DNA from: Listeria swaminathanii
GTDB taxonomy: Bacteria; Bacillota; Bacilli; Lactobacillales; Listeriaceae
Assembly (NCBI RefSeq): GCF_014229645.1
Contig: NZ_JAATOD010000002.1
Location: forward strand, 186,001 to 250,000
Direction of reading: 5' to 3'
DNA length: 64,000 bases
Shown here piece after piece: positions 1 to 6,582 of this stretch. The stretch's first letter is position 1; each line of letters opens with the position of its first letter. Below the pieces are notes generated by a model. It was given only the letters and a program-made list of their open reading frames with translations. It ran no database searches and was not told the DNA's origin. Made by a program: the position numbers and the translations under genes.

Positions 1-446
1 AAAAGAACAAGCGCCACCGAAGCCACAAATGTAATCGCCCAAAAAGCTACAAACGACAATAAATTACCAATCATTTTCCAAAAAACAAGACTTGACCGAG
101 TAATCGGCTGCGCATATAAAAACTCAATCGTGCCATCCGTTTCTTCTTTTATTAAAGCCTGCGCACCAATCAACGCCGCATAAACACACGCTGCAATAAA
201 AATATACTGAAAAACATACGCAAAATAGGCATCAATATTCGTTAAATCCGCCATCGAATCCATATGCAAAATTTTCATCATATCTTGCGGAAGTGCATTC
301 ATTTTCGTATTTACCAAATCTTGCATCCCGCTACTTTGCATACTAGGGAAGAAAGCCATAAACACACCTAAAATCACAATCACCACTACAGCCCAAACAA
401 CCAGGCTTTTTATCCGTGTTTTCCATTCAATGTGTAAGATGTTCAC
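1..446 (-). CDS. ABC-2 type transporter permease, N-terminal part (cut by window edge)
   Basis: Membrane subunit of an ABC exporter; only the first about 148 codons are in the window. Translation from a GTG at 446 gives a short cytoplasmic start, a hydrophobic segment (about residues 14-31), an extracellular stretch, a second hydrophobic segment, then 'EETDGTIEFLYAQPI', which is typical of ABC-2 permeases of the NatB/YhaP kind. The GTG overlaps the stop of the ATPase gene by four bases (GTGA), so the two are translationally coupled and should form one transporter. In EGD-e this is the lmo1963-lmo1964 pair next to a TetR gene. The substrate is unknown; a drug or peptide is likely. The frame is open to base 1. 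Confidence 0.85.
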   Translation of the reverse strand, partial: MNILHIEWKTRIKSLVVWAVVVIVILGVFMAFFPSMQSSGMQDLVNTKMNALPQDMMKILHMDSMADLTNIDAYFAYVFQYIFIAACVYAALIGAQALIKEETDGTIEFLYAQPITRSSLVFWKMIGNLLSFVAFWAITFVASVALVL

Positions 447-1330
447 TTGATTTCTCCCCCTTCGTATAGCGTCATAAATTTATCTTCCAATTCCTGATTC
501 GTAATCGTTAAATCCGTAATTTCTTTTTCTTGTAACAACGGCAAAATCGTTTTAATATCCTCATCAAAAATAAGCCGCGCTTTCCCTGCTTCCTTTTCGA
601 TAATTCTTGCGCCCGCATTCGTTAATTGTTCGAGTGGCAAATTCGTTCCTTTCAGTGCAATCACTTTACCCGTCATTTGTTGATTGGCGATATCTTCCAC
701 CGCGATAATATTCCCATTTCGAATAAAAGCAGCTCTTGTACAATATTCCTGAACCTCACGTAAATTATGACTAGAAAGAAAAATCGTCATGCCTTCTTTA
801 TTACGCTCGGTCATTTCTTTAAATAAATAATGTTGCATTAAAGGATCAAGCCCATTCGTCGGTTCGTCCAAAATAAATAATTTCGGCTCGGTAATAAGTC
901 CAGCAACAATCGCCACTTTCTTCTTATTTCCAAGCGACATTTCACCAAAACGTTTTTTCGGATCAATCGCAAACATTTCGTAATACTTATTCATTTTTTG
1001 CGCCGCATTTTCAATATGGTGGAACTTGGCAGCATAGTGGATAATATCATTTGCCGTCATTTGCGGATAATAGCGAACTTCACTCGGCACATATCCAACC
1101 ATTTTTTTAATTTCCGCAGAATTTTTGACAACATCTTTTCCAAGTATTGTTGCACTTCCGCTAGTAGCATAAATAAAATTCAGTAAAACTTTGATTGTCG
1201 TTGATTTCCCCGCACCATTGGGGCCAATAAAGCCATATAGTTCGCCTTCATTTACAGATAAATTCACATTTTCAATTGCTCGCTTTTTATGATAGTTTTT
1301 TGTGAGCGCCTCCACTTTAATTGCTTCCAT
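443..1330 (-). CDS. ABC transporter ATP-binding protein
   Basis: Nucleotide-binding subunit (295 aa) of the exporter whose permease overlaps its 3' end. Walker A GPNGAGKST lies at residues 36-44, Walker B LFILDEPTNGLDP at about 151-163, and the switch His in SSHN follows. The ABC signature at 132-135 reads SLGN followed by KKK rather than LSGGQ. This is a weakened form known in CcmA/NatA-like exporters, and the protein still looks functional. Residues 230-295 form a C-terminal extension typical of the ABC-2 exporter class. The ATG start follows GGAGGAGAGAAC, a good ribosome binding site. Expression is probably controlled by a TetR repressor through the two operators at 1352-1400. Confidence 0.93.
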   Translation of the reverse strand: MEAIKVEALTKNYHKKRAIENVNLSVNEGELYGFIGPNGAGKSTTIKVLLNFIYATSGSATILGKDVVKNSAEIKKMVGYVPSEVRYYPQMTANDIIHYAAKFHHIENAAQKMNKYYEMFAIDPKKRFGEMSLGNKKKVAIVAGLITEPKLFILDEPTNGLDPLMQHYLFKEMTERNKEGMTIFLSSHNLREVQEYCTRAAFIRNGNIIAVEDIANQQMTGKVIALKGTNLPLEQLTNAGARIIEKEAGKARLIFDEDIKTILPLLQEKEITDLTITNQELEDKFMTLYEGGEIK

Positions 1331-1351
1331 GTTCTCTCCTCCACACTCATA

Positions 1352-1400
1352 TTGACCACTTAGTCAACTTGAGTATAAGCCCTTTTGACCAGGTAGTCAA
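1352..1400 (-). promoter_or_regulatory. ABC exporter promoter with two TetR-type operators
   Basis: On the minus strand TTGACT (1395-1400) and TATACT (1372-1377) are separated by exactly 17 bases, close to a consensus sigma-A promoter for the ATPase gene. Two near-identical 16-base palindromic sites, TTGACCACTTAGTCAA (1352-1367) and TTGACCAGGTAGTCAA (1385-1400), flank it: one contains the -35 box and the other lies just downstream of the -10. Their centres are 33 bases apart, about three helical turns. This is the arrangement expected for TetR-family repression of an exporter. The regulator gene itself is not in the window. Confidence 0.8.
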
Positions 1401-1587
1401 TCAAGAACTATTAAACCCTTTTTCACAACCAAAAATCTAAATTAACCTATAACCAACCAAAATCCATAAAAGTACATAAATCACTGTTTTTCACCTGCGT
1501 TTTCACCTTGAAAATACAGGTTTCAGCCTAATATTACTAATTTCAATAACCACTCTACTCTGCATAGAATAATCATATTTCAGATGC

Positions 1588-1593
1588 TATAAT
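1588..1593 (+). promoter_or_regulatory. Extended -10 promoter of small toxin transcript
   Basis: TATAAT at 1588-1593 preceded by TG one base upstream (TGC-TATAAT) forms an extended -10 box; no good -35 is seen. The predicted start near 1600 gives a leader of about 95 bases before the small toxin frame at 1694. Confidence 0.6.
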
Positions 1594-1655
1594 TATGGAT
1601 AAGTAAGCAAGTTTATGGTGGTGGCTAGTTCTTTCAACAAGAAGGAGCGATGCCT

Positions 1656-1697
1656 ATGAATTTTTTGTTCGGAACTCCTGGAAAGGATAATCCATGA
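1656..1697 (+). CDS. 13-codon leader ORF coupled to the small toxin
   Basis: ATG at 1656 follows a strong ribosome binding site (AAGGAG at 1642-1647) and encodes MNFLFGTPGKDNP, then TGA. Its stop overlaps the start codon of the toxin frame at 1694 (ATGA), the classical layout for translational coupling. The peptide has no recognisable function. Its role may be to deliver ribosomes to the toxin start or to expose the toxin ribosome binding site. It could also be chance, since it is short. Confidence 0.45.
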   Translation: MNFLFGTPGKDNP

Positions 1698-1789
1698 CCA
1701 TTTATGAAGCCCTGTCATTTGCAGTCGCTTTTGCAACCTTAGTGTTGTTATTAAACAGTCAAAATAACAAAAAAAATAACCACTCATAA
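1694..1789 (+). CDS. Putative type I toxin, holin-like membrane peptide (TxpA/BsrG-like, Hol_Tox family)
   Basis: A 31-residue peptide that begins MTIYEALSFAVAFATLVLLL and ends in a polar Asn/Lys-rich tail (NNKKNNHS). The start matches the 'MT-[VI]-[YF]-EAL' opening of the TxpA/BsrG/BsrE-type small toxins and of the putative holin-like toxin family. A single membrane helix spans about residues 5-21. GGAAAGG at 1680-1686 is a ribosome binding site 7 bases upstream. The frame is flanked by its own promoter, a bidirectional terminator and a convergent promoter for an antisense RNA, as in txpA/ratA of B. subtilis. Such peptides insert in the membrane when translated. The family assignment is by eye from the N-terminal motif and layout. 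Confidence 0.7.
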   Translation: MTIYEALSFAVAFATLVLLLNSQNNKKNNHS

Positions 1790-1890
1790 ACTTTGGCGAG
1801 TTTAGTGGTTATTTTTATAATAAATTAAACTAGCTGCCACCTTAAATGGGCTTACACTTGAGGGTCATGTTCACGCATGGCTCTCTTTTC
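1768..1890 (-). ncRNA. Predicted antisense antitoxin RNA
   Basis: A minus-strand promoter (TTGTCA at 1921-1926, 18-base spacer, TATTAT at 1897-1902) points toward the toxin gene. A transcript starting near 1890 would end at the shared terminator after about 120 bases and overlap the last codons and terminator of the toxin mRNA. This is the RatA/SR4-type arrangement of convergent, 3'-overlapping RNAs in Firmicute type I systems. It contains a possible 16-codon frame that begins MKREP, but no ribosome binding site precedes it, so I treat the transcript as non-coding. Inferred from sequence only. Confidence 0.55.
1774..1817. terminator. Bidirectional terminator shared by toxin mRNA and antisense RNA
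   Basis: The left arm AAATAACCACT (1774-1784) pairs with AGTGGTTATTT (1804-1814 region), with an inner AAACT/AGTTT extension, and is followed by a T run on the plus strand. On the minus strand the same hairpin is followed by eight Ts. The toxin stop codon lies inside the left arm, so the 3' ends of both RNAs are complementary here. Confidence 0.75.
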
Positions 1891-1896
1891 ATACTC

Positions 1897-1926
1897 ATAA
1901 TACCACATTCCAAGCTCTTCTGACAA
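1897..1926 (-). promoter_or_regulatory. Promoter of antisense RNA
   Basis: TTGTCA (1921-1926) and TATTAT (1897-1902) on the minus strand with 18 bases between them, firing toward the small toxin gene. Confidence 0.55.
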
Positions 1927-1996
1927 TATTTTACATAATGAAGACACAATAATAATTAACTCTGCTATAAATTTAAATGAAATAGGTTATCTAGTC

Positions 1997-2581
1997 CTAT
2001 ATAATGTCCAAGTCTTGAAAGCATAGAAAATTCCCGTCATCCAATGAAGCTAATTTATCTCTAACTTTTTCTGAAACTACTAGGTTGAATGCTCCACCCC
2101 ATTTATCTAACGAAAAACACTCAAGTTATGATGGTATTTTATTTCTTTGCAATGTTGGTTTAAGAAAAAACTGGGCTATGGAGTTTTCCCATGGCTCAGG
2201 CATATAATCCGTAGGCCATTCAATATATTCCGATTTATTGAAATCAACACAATCCACTTTCCTATTAAAATGAAAAACAATGTAATCTTTATTTTCAGCT
2301 TCAACTGCTACATGTAAAAGATCAAGCCCATTGAATGAAATTTCAGCTTTATTATATTTACTTGCATTTGCAATTAGATAATACGTTCCAATACTTGCAA
2401 AATCAGGACTTTCTCCCTTCTTTATTACTTTAATTTTTAATTTGTGCTCGCTATTTATTAAATGCGGATAAGCATCTTTAGGGGCTATTCTTTCCAGATT
2501 ATTATAAAAATCAATACTAAACACTTCATATTTCTTCCATTTTTTCTTATCATCATTGAGCATTAACTTATAATAATTCAT
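1997..2581 (-). pseudogene. Decayed immunity-like gene (Imm11/DUF1629-like), internal stop
   Basis: The first 151 codons (2581 to 2126) are open and start MNYYKLMLNDDKK. A single TAA at 2126-2128 interrupts the frame, after which the same frame stays open for 42 more codons (LECFSLDKWGGAFNLVVSE...) to TAG at 1997-1999. The full product would be about 194 residues, the usual size for Imm11-type immunity proteins. The post-stop segment, with its '...VSE-x-V-x-DKL' pattern, looks like the normal C-terminus of that family. I therefore read this as one gene broken by a nonsense mutation rather than a 151-residue protein. The family name is a by-eye impression; that coding continues past the stop is seen directly. 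No intact partner toxin is present. Confidence 0.6.
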
Positions 2582-2697
2582 AATTTACCCCTTCGTATGA
2601 CTCTGTTTAATTGTTCTTCTGATATCTTTCTAAACTGCCAGTCATCAGATCCAGAATCCCATTTGCGGATGGCTTTCATTCCTAACAAACATTGACA
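2578..2697 (-). pseudogene. C-terminal remnant of a (toxin?) gene upstream of the immunity-like gene
   Basis: Thirty-nine codons are open directly upstream of the immunity-like gene and read ...MKAIRKWDSGSDDWQFRK then ISEEQLNRVIRRGKL. The frame ends TGA at 2578-2580, overlapping the ATG at 2579-2581 (ATGA). A coupled upstream frame with a charged C-terminal end is what the tail of a polymorphic toxin next to its immunity gene looks like. The remnant begins right after the stop of the Nudix gene, so the rest of the gene has been deleted. Function cannot be assigned with certainty. Confidence 0.4.
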
Positions 2698-2701
2698 TTA
2701 T

Positions 2702-3268
2702 TTATTCATTTTCTTCTATTAATAGTTGCATTTTCCAGTATTGCATCGCGTACATTGTTTTAGCATCATGAATGAGTTGTTGTTCTATTAGTTGTTCTGC
2801 TTCTTCTGGCGTTACTTTGACTAAATTAATAAATTCATCTGCATCTTGCGCCAGTGGTTGTTCCATTTTCCGAAGATCGCGCGCGACATAAACATGTAAA
2901 AGTTCATTGGCAAATCCGGGTGATGTGTAAAAAGAAGTGAGATACGTTAAATCATCTGACTGAAAACCTGTTTCTTCTTCTAGTTCGCGTCTCGCTGTCA
3001 CAAGTGGATCTTCTCCCGGCTCCATTTTGCCAGCCGGAATTTCAATAATTGTTTTTTCGAGTGGCTTTCGGAATTGTTCTACTAAATACATTTCTCCGTC
3101 TGCCGAAAACGGAATAATTGCCACAGCCCCGGGATGCTTAACGATTTCACGCTTGCTCTTTTCCCCGTTTGGCAACTCTACATCATCTACTTGCAAGTCT
3201 ATTACATTTCCGCTAAAAATCTTTTCCGTATGAAGCGTTTTTTCTTCCAGTGAGTCCATTTCTGCCAC
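2702..3268 (-). CDS. nudF: ADP-ribose pyrophosphatase (Nudix hydrolase)
   Basis: Hydrolyses ADP-ribose to AMP and ribose-5-phosphate, clearing a reactive metabolite of NAD turnover (family knowledge). The 188-aa product carries a full Nudix box, G-x5-E-x7-REL-x-EE-x-TG, at about residues 80-102. It also has the 'FYTSPGFANELLHVYVA' segment typical of the ADP-ribose pyrophosphatase subgroup. The start drawn is a GTG; an ATG three codons further in (MDSLEEK, base 3259) sits behind AGGTGG and is an equally good choice. A TGTTATAAT extended -10 lies just upstream, so the gene is probably transcribed alone. Downstream is the decayed toxin/immunity patch. Confidence 0.88.
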   Translation of the reverse strand: MAEMDSLEEKTLHTEKIFSGNVIDLQVDDVELPNGEKSKREIVKHPGAVAIIPFSADGEMYLVEQFRKPLEKTIIEIPAGKMEPGEDPLVTARRELEEETGFQSDDLTYLTSFYTSPGFANELLHVYVARDLRKMEQPLAQDADEFINLVKVTPEEAEQLIEQQLIHDAKTMYAMQYWKMQLLIEENE

Positions 3269-3287
3269 CTACTCCTCATTTTTTTTC

Positions 3288-3293
3288 ATTATA
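3288..3293 (-). promoter_or_regulatory. Extended -10 promoter of nudF
   Basis: On the minus strand TATAAT (3288-3293) is preceded by TGT, giving an extended -10; TTAAAC about 16 bases upstream is a weak -35. The rest of the 266-base gap to xpaC holds an A/T-rich region with an imperfect stem (AACCTTGCCA near 3400 with TGGCAGGTT near 3440) and no gene. Confidence 0.5.
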
Positions 3294-3534
3294 ACATAAC
3301 TAAGTCCGAGTTTAATTTACATCGCACGACTGATAACATCTATTTTCTAAATATGGTATGATAAGAACAAATAAAGGACACTTTCTAAAATATAAAAACC
3401 TTGCCACTTGCCTAGTTCTAGCATACAAAATATACTTAAATGGCAGGTTACTTTCCACTAATCTTTATTTTTAGAAAAATATACTATAAGAAAAGCGGAC
3501 CTTTTAAACAGGTACTTAAAGGAGAAGATGTATA

Positions 3535-4194
3535 ATGACCGTTTTTAAAAAGATATTAGCATTCACAGGTTCTATTTTCCTTGTCATTATTTTGGCTGGT
3601 ATTCTCACTTTACTAATCCATAATGGCTTGATAATTGCAACGATTGTCATTGCTGTTGCGGCTACCCTATTTTTCTTTTCATCTAAAGCTGGGGACCGTG
3701 CACAAATGATTGCAACTGGATTAACCAAGAAAGAATATAAATATATTCGCACTAACCTAGAAGAAGCTCGCGTGAAAATTATCCGCCTTCAAAAAATCAT
3801 GACACAAAACAAAGCGCTATATTCTTTCCAAGAACGCAACAAAACACTTTTACTTACTAAAAGAATTTACGGTATTGTAAAAGATGAACCAAAGCGTTTT
3901 TATGAAGCAGAAGATTTCTTTTTCTCCCATCTTGACTCTTTGGTGGAACTAACCGAAAAATATGCTTTCCTAGAAAAACAACCAGTAAAAGATAAGAAAA
4001 TCTATCAAACACTTTCTGATACACGTACACTTCTAAATGATTTAAGTCGCGTTATTGAAAAGGATTTATTTACACTTTTAAATCAAGACGTGAATAATCT
4101 TGACTTTGAATTAGAAGTAGCGAAAAACTCCATTTCTAAACAGAAAAAGAAATTTGAAAGGGGTACAAAAGATGACCGAGAACAAGCCAAGTGA
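3535..4194 (+). CDS. xpaC: XpaC-like membrane protein
   Basis: 219 aa. Two adjacent hydrophobic segments at about residues 6-23 and 25-43 form a membrane hairpin, followed by a long, charged, probably helical cytoplasmic part. The family name comes from hydrolysis of X-phosphate in Bacillus; the biochemical role is not established. AAAGGAG eight bases before the ATG is a strong ribosome binding site. The gene overlaps the start of telA by 23 bases, so the two are co-translated. The xpaC-telA pairing is conserved in Bacillus and Listeria, where TelA homologues are linked to tolerance of cell-envelope antimicrobials. Confidence 0.82.
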   Translation: MTVFKKILAFTGSIFLVIILAGILTLLIHNGLIIATIVIAVAATLFFFSSKAGDRAQMIATGLTKKEYKYIRTNLEEARVKIIRLQKIMTQNKALYSFQERNKTLLLTKRIYGIVKDEPKRFYEAEDFFFSHLDSLVELTEKYAFLEKQPVKDKKIYQTLSDTRTLLNDLSRVIEKDLFTLLNQDVNNLDFELEVAKNSISKQKKKFERGTKDDREQAK

Positions 4195-5371
4195 AGAAAC
4201 AAATGAATTAAAAGATTTAGTAGTTGAAAAAGAATTCAACCAAACGTTAGATGACCTTCTTGCTAACCCGTTTGGATCAGACGGCGAATCAGCTGCAAGC
4301 ATCGTAAATAACGAAACAGATGCGGCTCCCCGCTTAGTCGATATGCTTACAGAAACAAATAAAAAACAAGCCTTAGAACTATCGAAACAAATCGAACCTG
4401 GAAATCAGGCAGCCATTCTTGGTTACGGAGCTCCCGCCCAAGCTAAACTCCATGATTTCTCGCACTCGATGTTAGCACATGTACAAAAGCAAGATGTTGG
4501 CCCAATTGGCGATATCATTAGCGATTTAATGTATCGTTTACAAGAAGCGGATCCTGATGAACTTGCGGCTCGCAACAAAAATGTCTTCACCAAAATGTTC
4601 CACCGAGTAAAACAATCCATCAATGAAATTACTTCTAAATATCAAAAAATTGGTACCCAAATTGACCGCATCGCGTTAAAACTGGAACACTCCAAAAAGC
4701 GTTTAATGGAAGATAACTCTTTCCTAGAACAGCTTTATGATAAAAATAAAGATTATTTCCAAGCACTTAATATTTACATTGCTGCTGGAGAATTAAAATT
4801 AGAAGAAATTAACACCAAAATGCTCCCAGAACTTCGCAAAAAAGCGGAACAAACTGGCGACCAGATGGATTATCAAGAAGTGAATGACTTAACGCAGTTT
4901 GCGGATCGCCTTGATAAACGGGTATACGATTTACGCTTAAGCCGTCAAATCACTATCCAACAAGCTCCACAAATTCGTTTAATCCAAAATACAAACCAAG
5001 CACTTGCTGAAAAAATCCAGTCTTCTATTATGACTGCCATTCCACTTTGGAAAAACCAAGTAGCAATCGCGCTTACCTTGCTTCGTCAACAACAAGCCGT
5101 TGCAGCTCAGCGCCAAGTTTCCGAAACAACCAACGAACTTCTAAAACGAAACGCCGATATGCTAAAAACAAATGCGATCGAAACAGCGCGTGAAAACGAA
5201 AGAGGTATTGTGGATATCGAAACGCTGAAAGAAACTCAATCAAGCTTAATCGAAACATTACAAGAAACGCTTAAAATTCAACAAGAAGGCCGTGCTAAAC
5301 GTGCCGTTGCTGAAAAAGAACTTGTAACAATGGAACAAGAACTTAAAGAACGTTTACTAGAAATGAAATAA
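4172..5371 (+). CDS. telA: Toxic-anion resistance protein TelA
   Basis: 399 aa from ATG at 4172, behind AAAGGGG (4157-4163); a TTG six codons upstream is open but lacks spacing to a ribosome binding site. The protein is soluble and almost entirely helical, with long charged heptad-like stretches in the second half that resemble coiled coils, as is usual for TelA/YceH. The family was named for tellurite resistance. In Listeria the lmo1967 orthologue contributes to nisin and cell-wall-antibiotic tolerance (recalled, not shown here). It forms an operon with xpaC and ends at a strong terminator. Confidence 0.9.
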   Translation: MTENKPSEETNELKDLVVEKEFNQTLDDLLANPFGSDGESAASIVNNETDAAPRLVDMLTETNKKQALELSKQIEPGNQAAILGYGAPAQAKLHDFSHSMLAHVQKQDVGPIGDIISDLMYRLQEADPDELAARNKNVFTKMFHRVKQSINEITSKYQKIGTQIDRIALKLEHSKKRLMEDNSFLEQLYDKNKDYFQALNIYIAAGELKLEEINTKMLPELRKKAEQTGDQMDYQEVNDLTQFADRLDKRVYDLRLSRQITIQQAPQIRLIQNTNQALAEKIQSSIMTAIPLWKNQVAIALTLLRQQQAVAAQRQVSETTNELLKRNADMLKTNAIETARENERGIVDIETLKETQSSLIETLQETLKIQQEGRAKRAVAEKELVTMEQELKERLLEMK

Positions 5372-5405
5372 AAAAGCTAGCGCAAAATTTGCGCTAGCTT
5401 TTTTT
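5370..5405. terminator. Bidirectional terminator between telA and dinB
   Basis: Perfect hairpin AAAAAGCTAGCGCAAA / TTTGCGCTAGCTTTTT with A and T runs on both sides. It serves telA on the plus strand and dinB on the minus strand, and its last bases include the dinB stop codon. Confidence 0.92.
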
Positions 5406-6474
5406 ATAGCCCTTCTAATCGTAAATTCTCAAAATAAACGGGTTTTAAGTTCGTTACAGTAAGTCCAATTAAGCGAATGCTATCTTGGCCAGTGTAGCTT
5501 TCTCTTAGAAGTAAGGCTGCGGCTTGATAAATTTGATTGGCATCATTGGTATATTCGTTTAAAGTAAGACGCTTAGTAATCGTTGTAAAGTCACTATAGC
5601 GCAATTTCAGTACTACCGTCTTGCCGTGTTTTTGTAATTTAATGAGACGCTCTTCTACTTTCTTTGCAAAATTCATAAGACTTTGTTCTAATATTCGATT
5701 ATCAAGTACATTAAATTCAAAAGTCGTTTCTTTACCAACCGATTTGCGATCACGATGCGGATTCACAATGTTGTTCGAACGACCGCGAACATGTCGATAT
5801 AAATGATAGCCGTGCTTATGCAATTCGCGAATAAGGTCCCATTCACTCCACTTCTTCAAATCTGCCCCTGTTTCAATCCCTAGCCGATGTAATTTTTCCG
5901 CGGTAACTTTCCCTACCCCATAAAATTTCGTCACTGGAATCTGTTCTAAAAAGGCTTCTGCTTCTTCCGGAGTAACCACGGTAATGCCAGCAGGTTTTTT
6001 GAAATCGGAAGCAATTTTTGCAATGAATTTATTGAATGATACGCCTGCAGATGCAGTTAGTCCAAGTTCACGGTAAATTGTTTGTTGGATTTCGCGAGCA
6101 ACTAGTGTGGCTGATTTCATTCCTTTTTTATTTTCGGTTACGTCTAGGTATGCCTCATCTAAAGAAAGTGGTTCAATAATATCCGTATACCTAGAAAAAA
6201 TTTCGCGAATTTGGCTAGATACTTCTACATAATGCGCCATATTACCATGAATAAAAATACCATTCGGGCAGAGTTTAGCTGCTTGGCGAGTAGGCATAGC
6301 CGAGTGCACGCCGAATTTGCGTGCCTCATAAGAACAGGTTGAAACAACACCACGCTTATTCGGATCCCCGCCAATAATAAGCGGCTTCCCGCGAAACTCG
6401 GGATGATCGCGTTGTTCTACAGATGCATAAAAAGCGTCCATATCAATATGAATAATTTTCCTACTCGTATCCAT
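5404..6474 (-). CDS. dinB: DNA polymerase IV (Y-family translesion polymerase)
   Basis: 356 aa, normal length for DinB. It opens with the catalytic motif IDMDAFYASVEQRD (about residues 10-23) and has SLDEAYLDVT (about 103-112) with the second acidic pair. It also has the 'YGVGKVTAEKL' helix-hairpin-helix of the thumb, and a little-finger domain in the last 120 residues. It copies damaged DNA without proofreading. AAAGGAGATG precedes the ATG. A LexA box lies directly upstream, so it is expected to be induced by DNA damage. The last seven residues include no obvious QL[SD]LF clamp motif, although 'NLRLEGL' may play a similar role. Confidence 0.95.
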   Translation of the reverse strand: MDTSRKIIHIDMDAFYASVEQRDHPEFRGKPLIIGGDPNKRGVVSTCSYEARKFGVHSAMPTRQAAKLCPNGIFIHGNMAHYVEVSSQIREIFSRYTDIIEPLSLDEAYLDVTENKKGMKSATLVAREIQQTIYRELGLTASAGVSFNKFIAKIASDFKKPAGITVVTPEEAEAFLEQIPVTKFYGVGKVTAEKLHRLGIETGADLKKWSEWDLIRELHKHGYHLYRHVRGRSNNIVNPHRDRKSVGKETTFEFNVLDNRILEQSLMNFAKKVEERLIKLQKHGKTVVLKLRYSDFTTITKRLTLNEYTNDANQIYQAAALLLRESYTGQDSIRLIGLTVTNLKPVYFENLRLEGL

Positions 6475-6493
6475 AACTGCATCTCCTTTAAAA

Positions 6494-6507
6494 CGAACAA
6501 GCGTTCT
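6494..6507. promoter_or_regulatory. LexA (SOS) box of dinB
   Basis: CGAACAAGCGTTCT fits the Gram-positive SOS box CGAAC-N4-GTTCG with one end mismatch. On the coding strand the wider sequence ATAAGAACGCTTGTTCGTTT follows the Listeria LexA consensus. It overlaps the end of the -10 region (TATAAT just upstream) and sits 20 bases before the start codon. Confidence 0.85.
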
Positions 6508-6542
6508 TATATAATTATAAACGTAAAGCTACTTAATTACAA

Positions 6543-6575
6543 GAAAAAAATACCCTGTTATTACAAGGTATTTTC
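6543..6575 (-). terminator. Terminator of rnz-SDR operon
   Basis: On the minus strand AAAATACC-TTGT and ACAG-GGTATTTTTTT form a hairpin followed by a T run, directly after the stop of the SDR gene. Confidence 0.75.
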
Positions 6576-6582
6576 GCTTCAT

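Larger units (their letters stand above)
1611..1847. repeat. Imperfect 20-base inverted repeat flanking the toxin module
   Basis: Bases 1611-1630 (GTTTATGGTGGTGGCTAGTT) and the reverse complement of 1828-1847 agree at 16 of 20 positions, and two of the differences are compatible with G-U pairing in RNA. The core GGTGG-NN-GCTAGTT is perfect on both sides. The left arm is the 5' leader of the toxin transcript and the right arm lies just past its terminator. Either a long-range 5'-3' RNA pairing or the ends of a small mobile unit would explain it. Confidence 0.5.

Noticed and set aside
1593..1787. Open frame of 64 codons on the minus strand over the toxin locus
   Set aside because: It is the reverse shadow of the small toxin transcript and has no ribosome binding site.
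3390..3450. Imperfect stem AACCTTGCCA / TGGCAGGTT between nudF and xpaC as a terminator
   Set aside because: No T run on either strand and no gene ending there.
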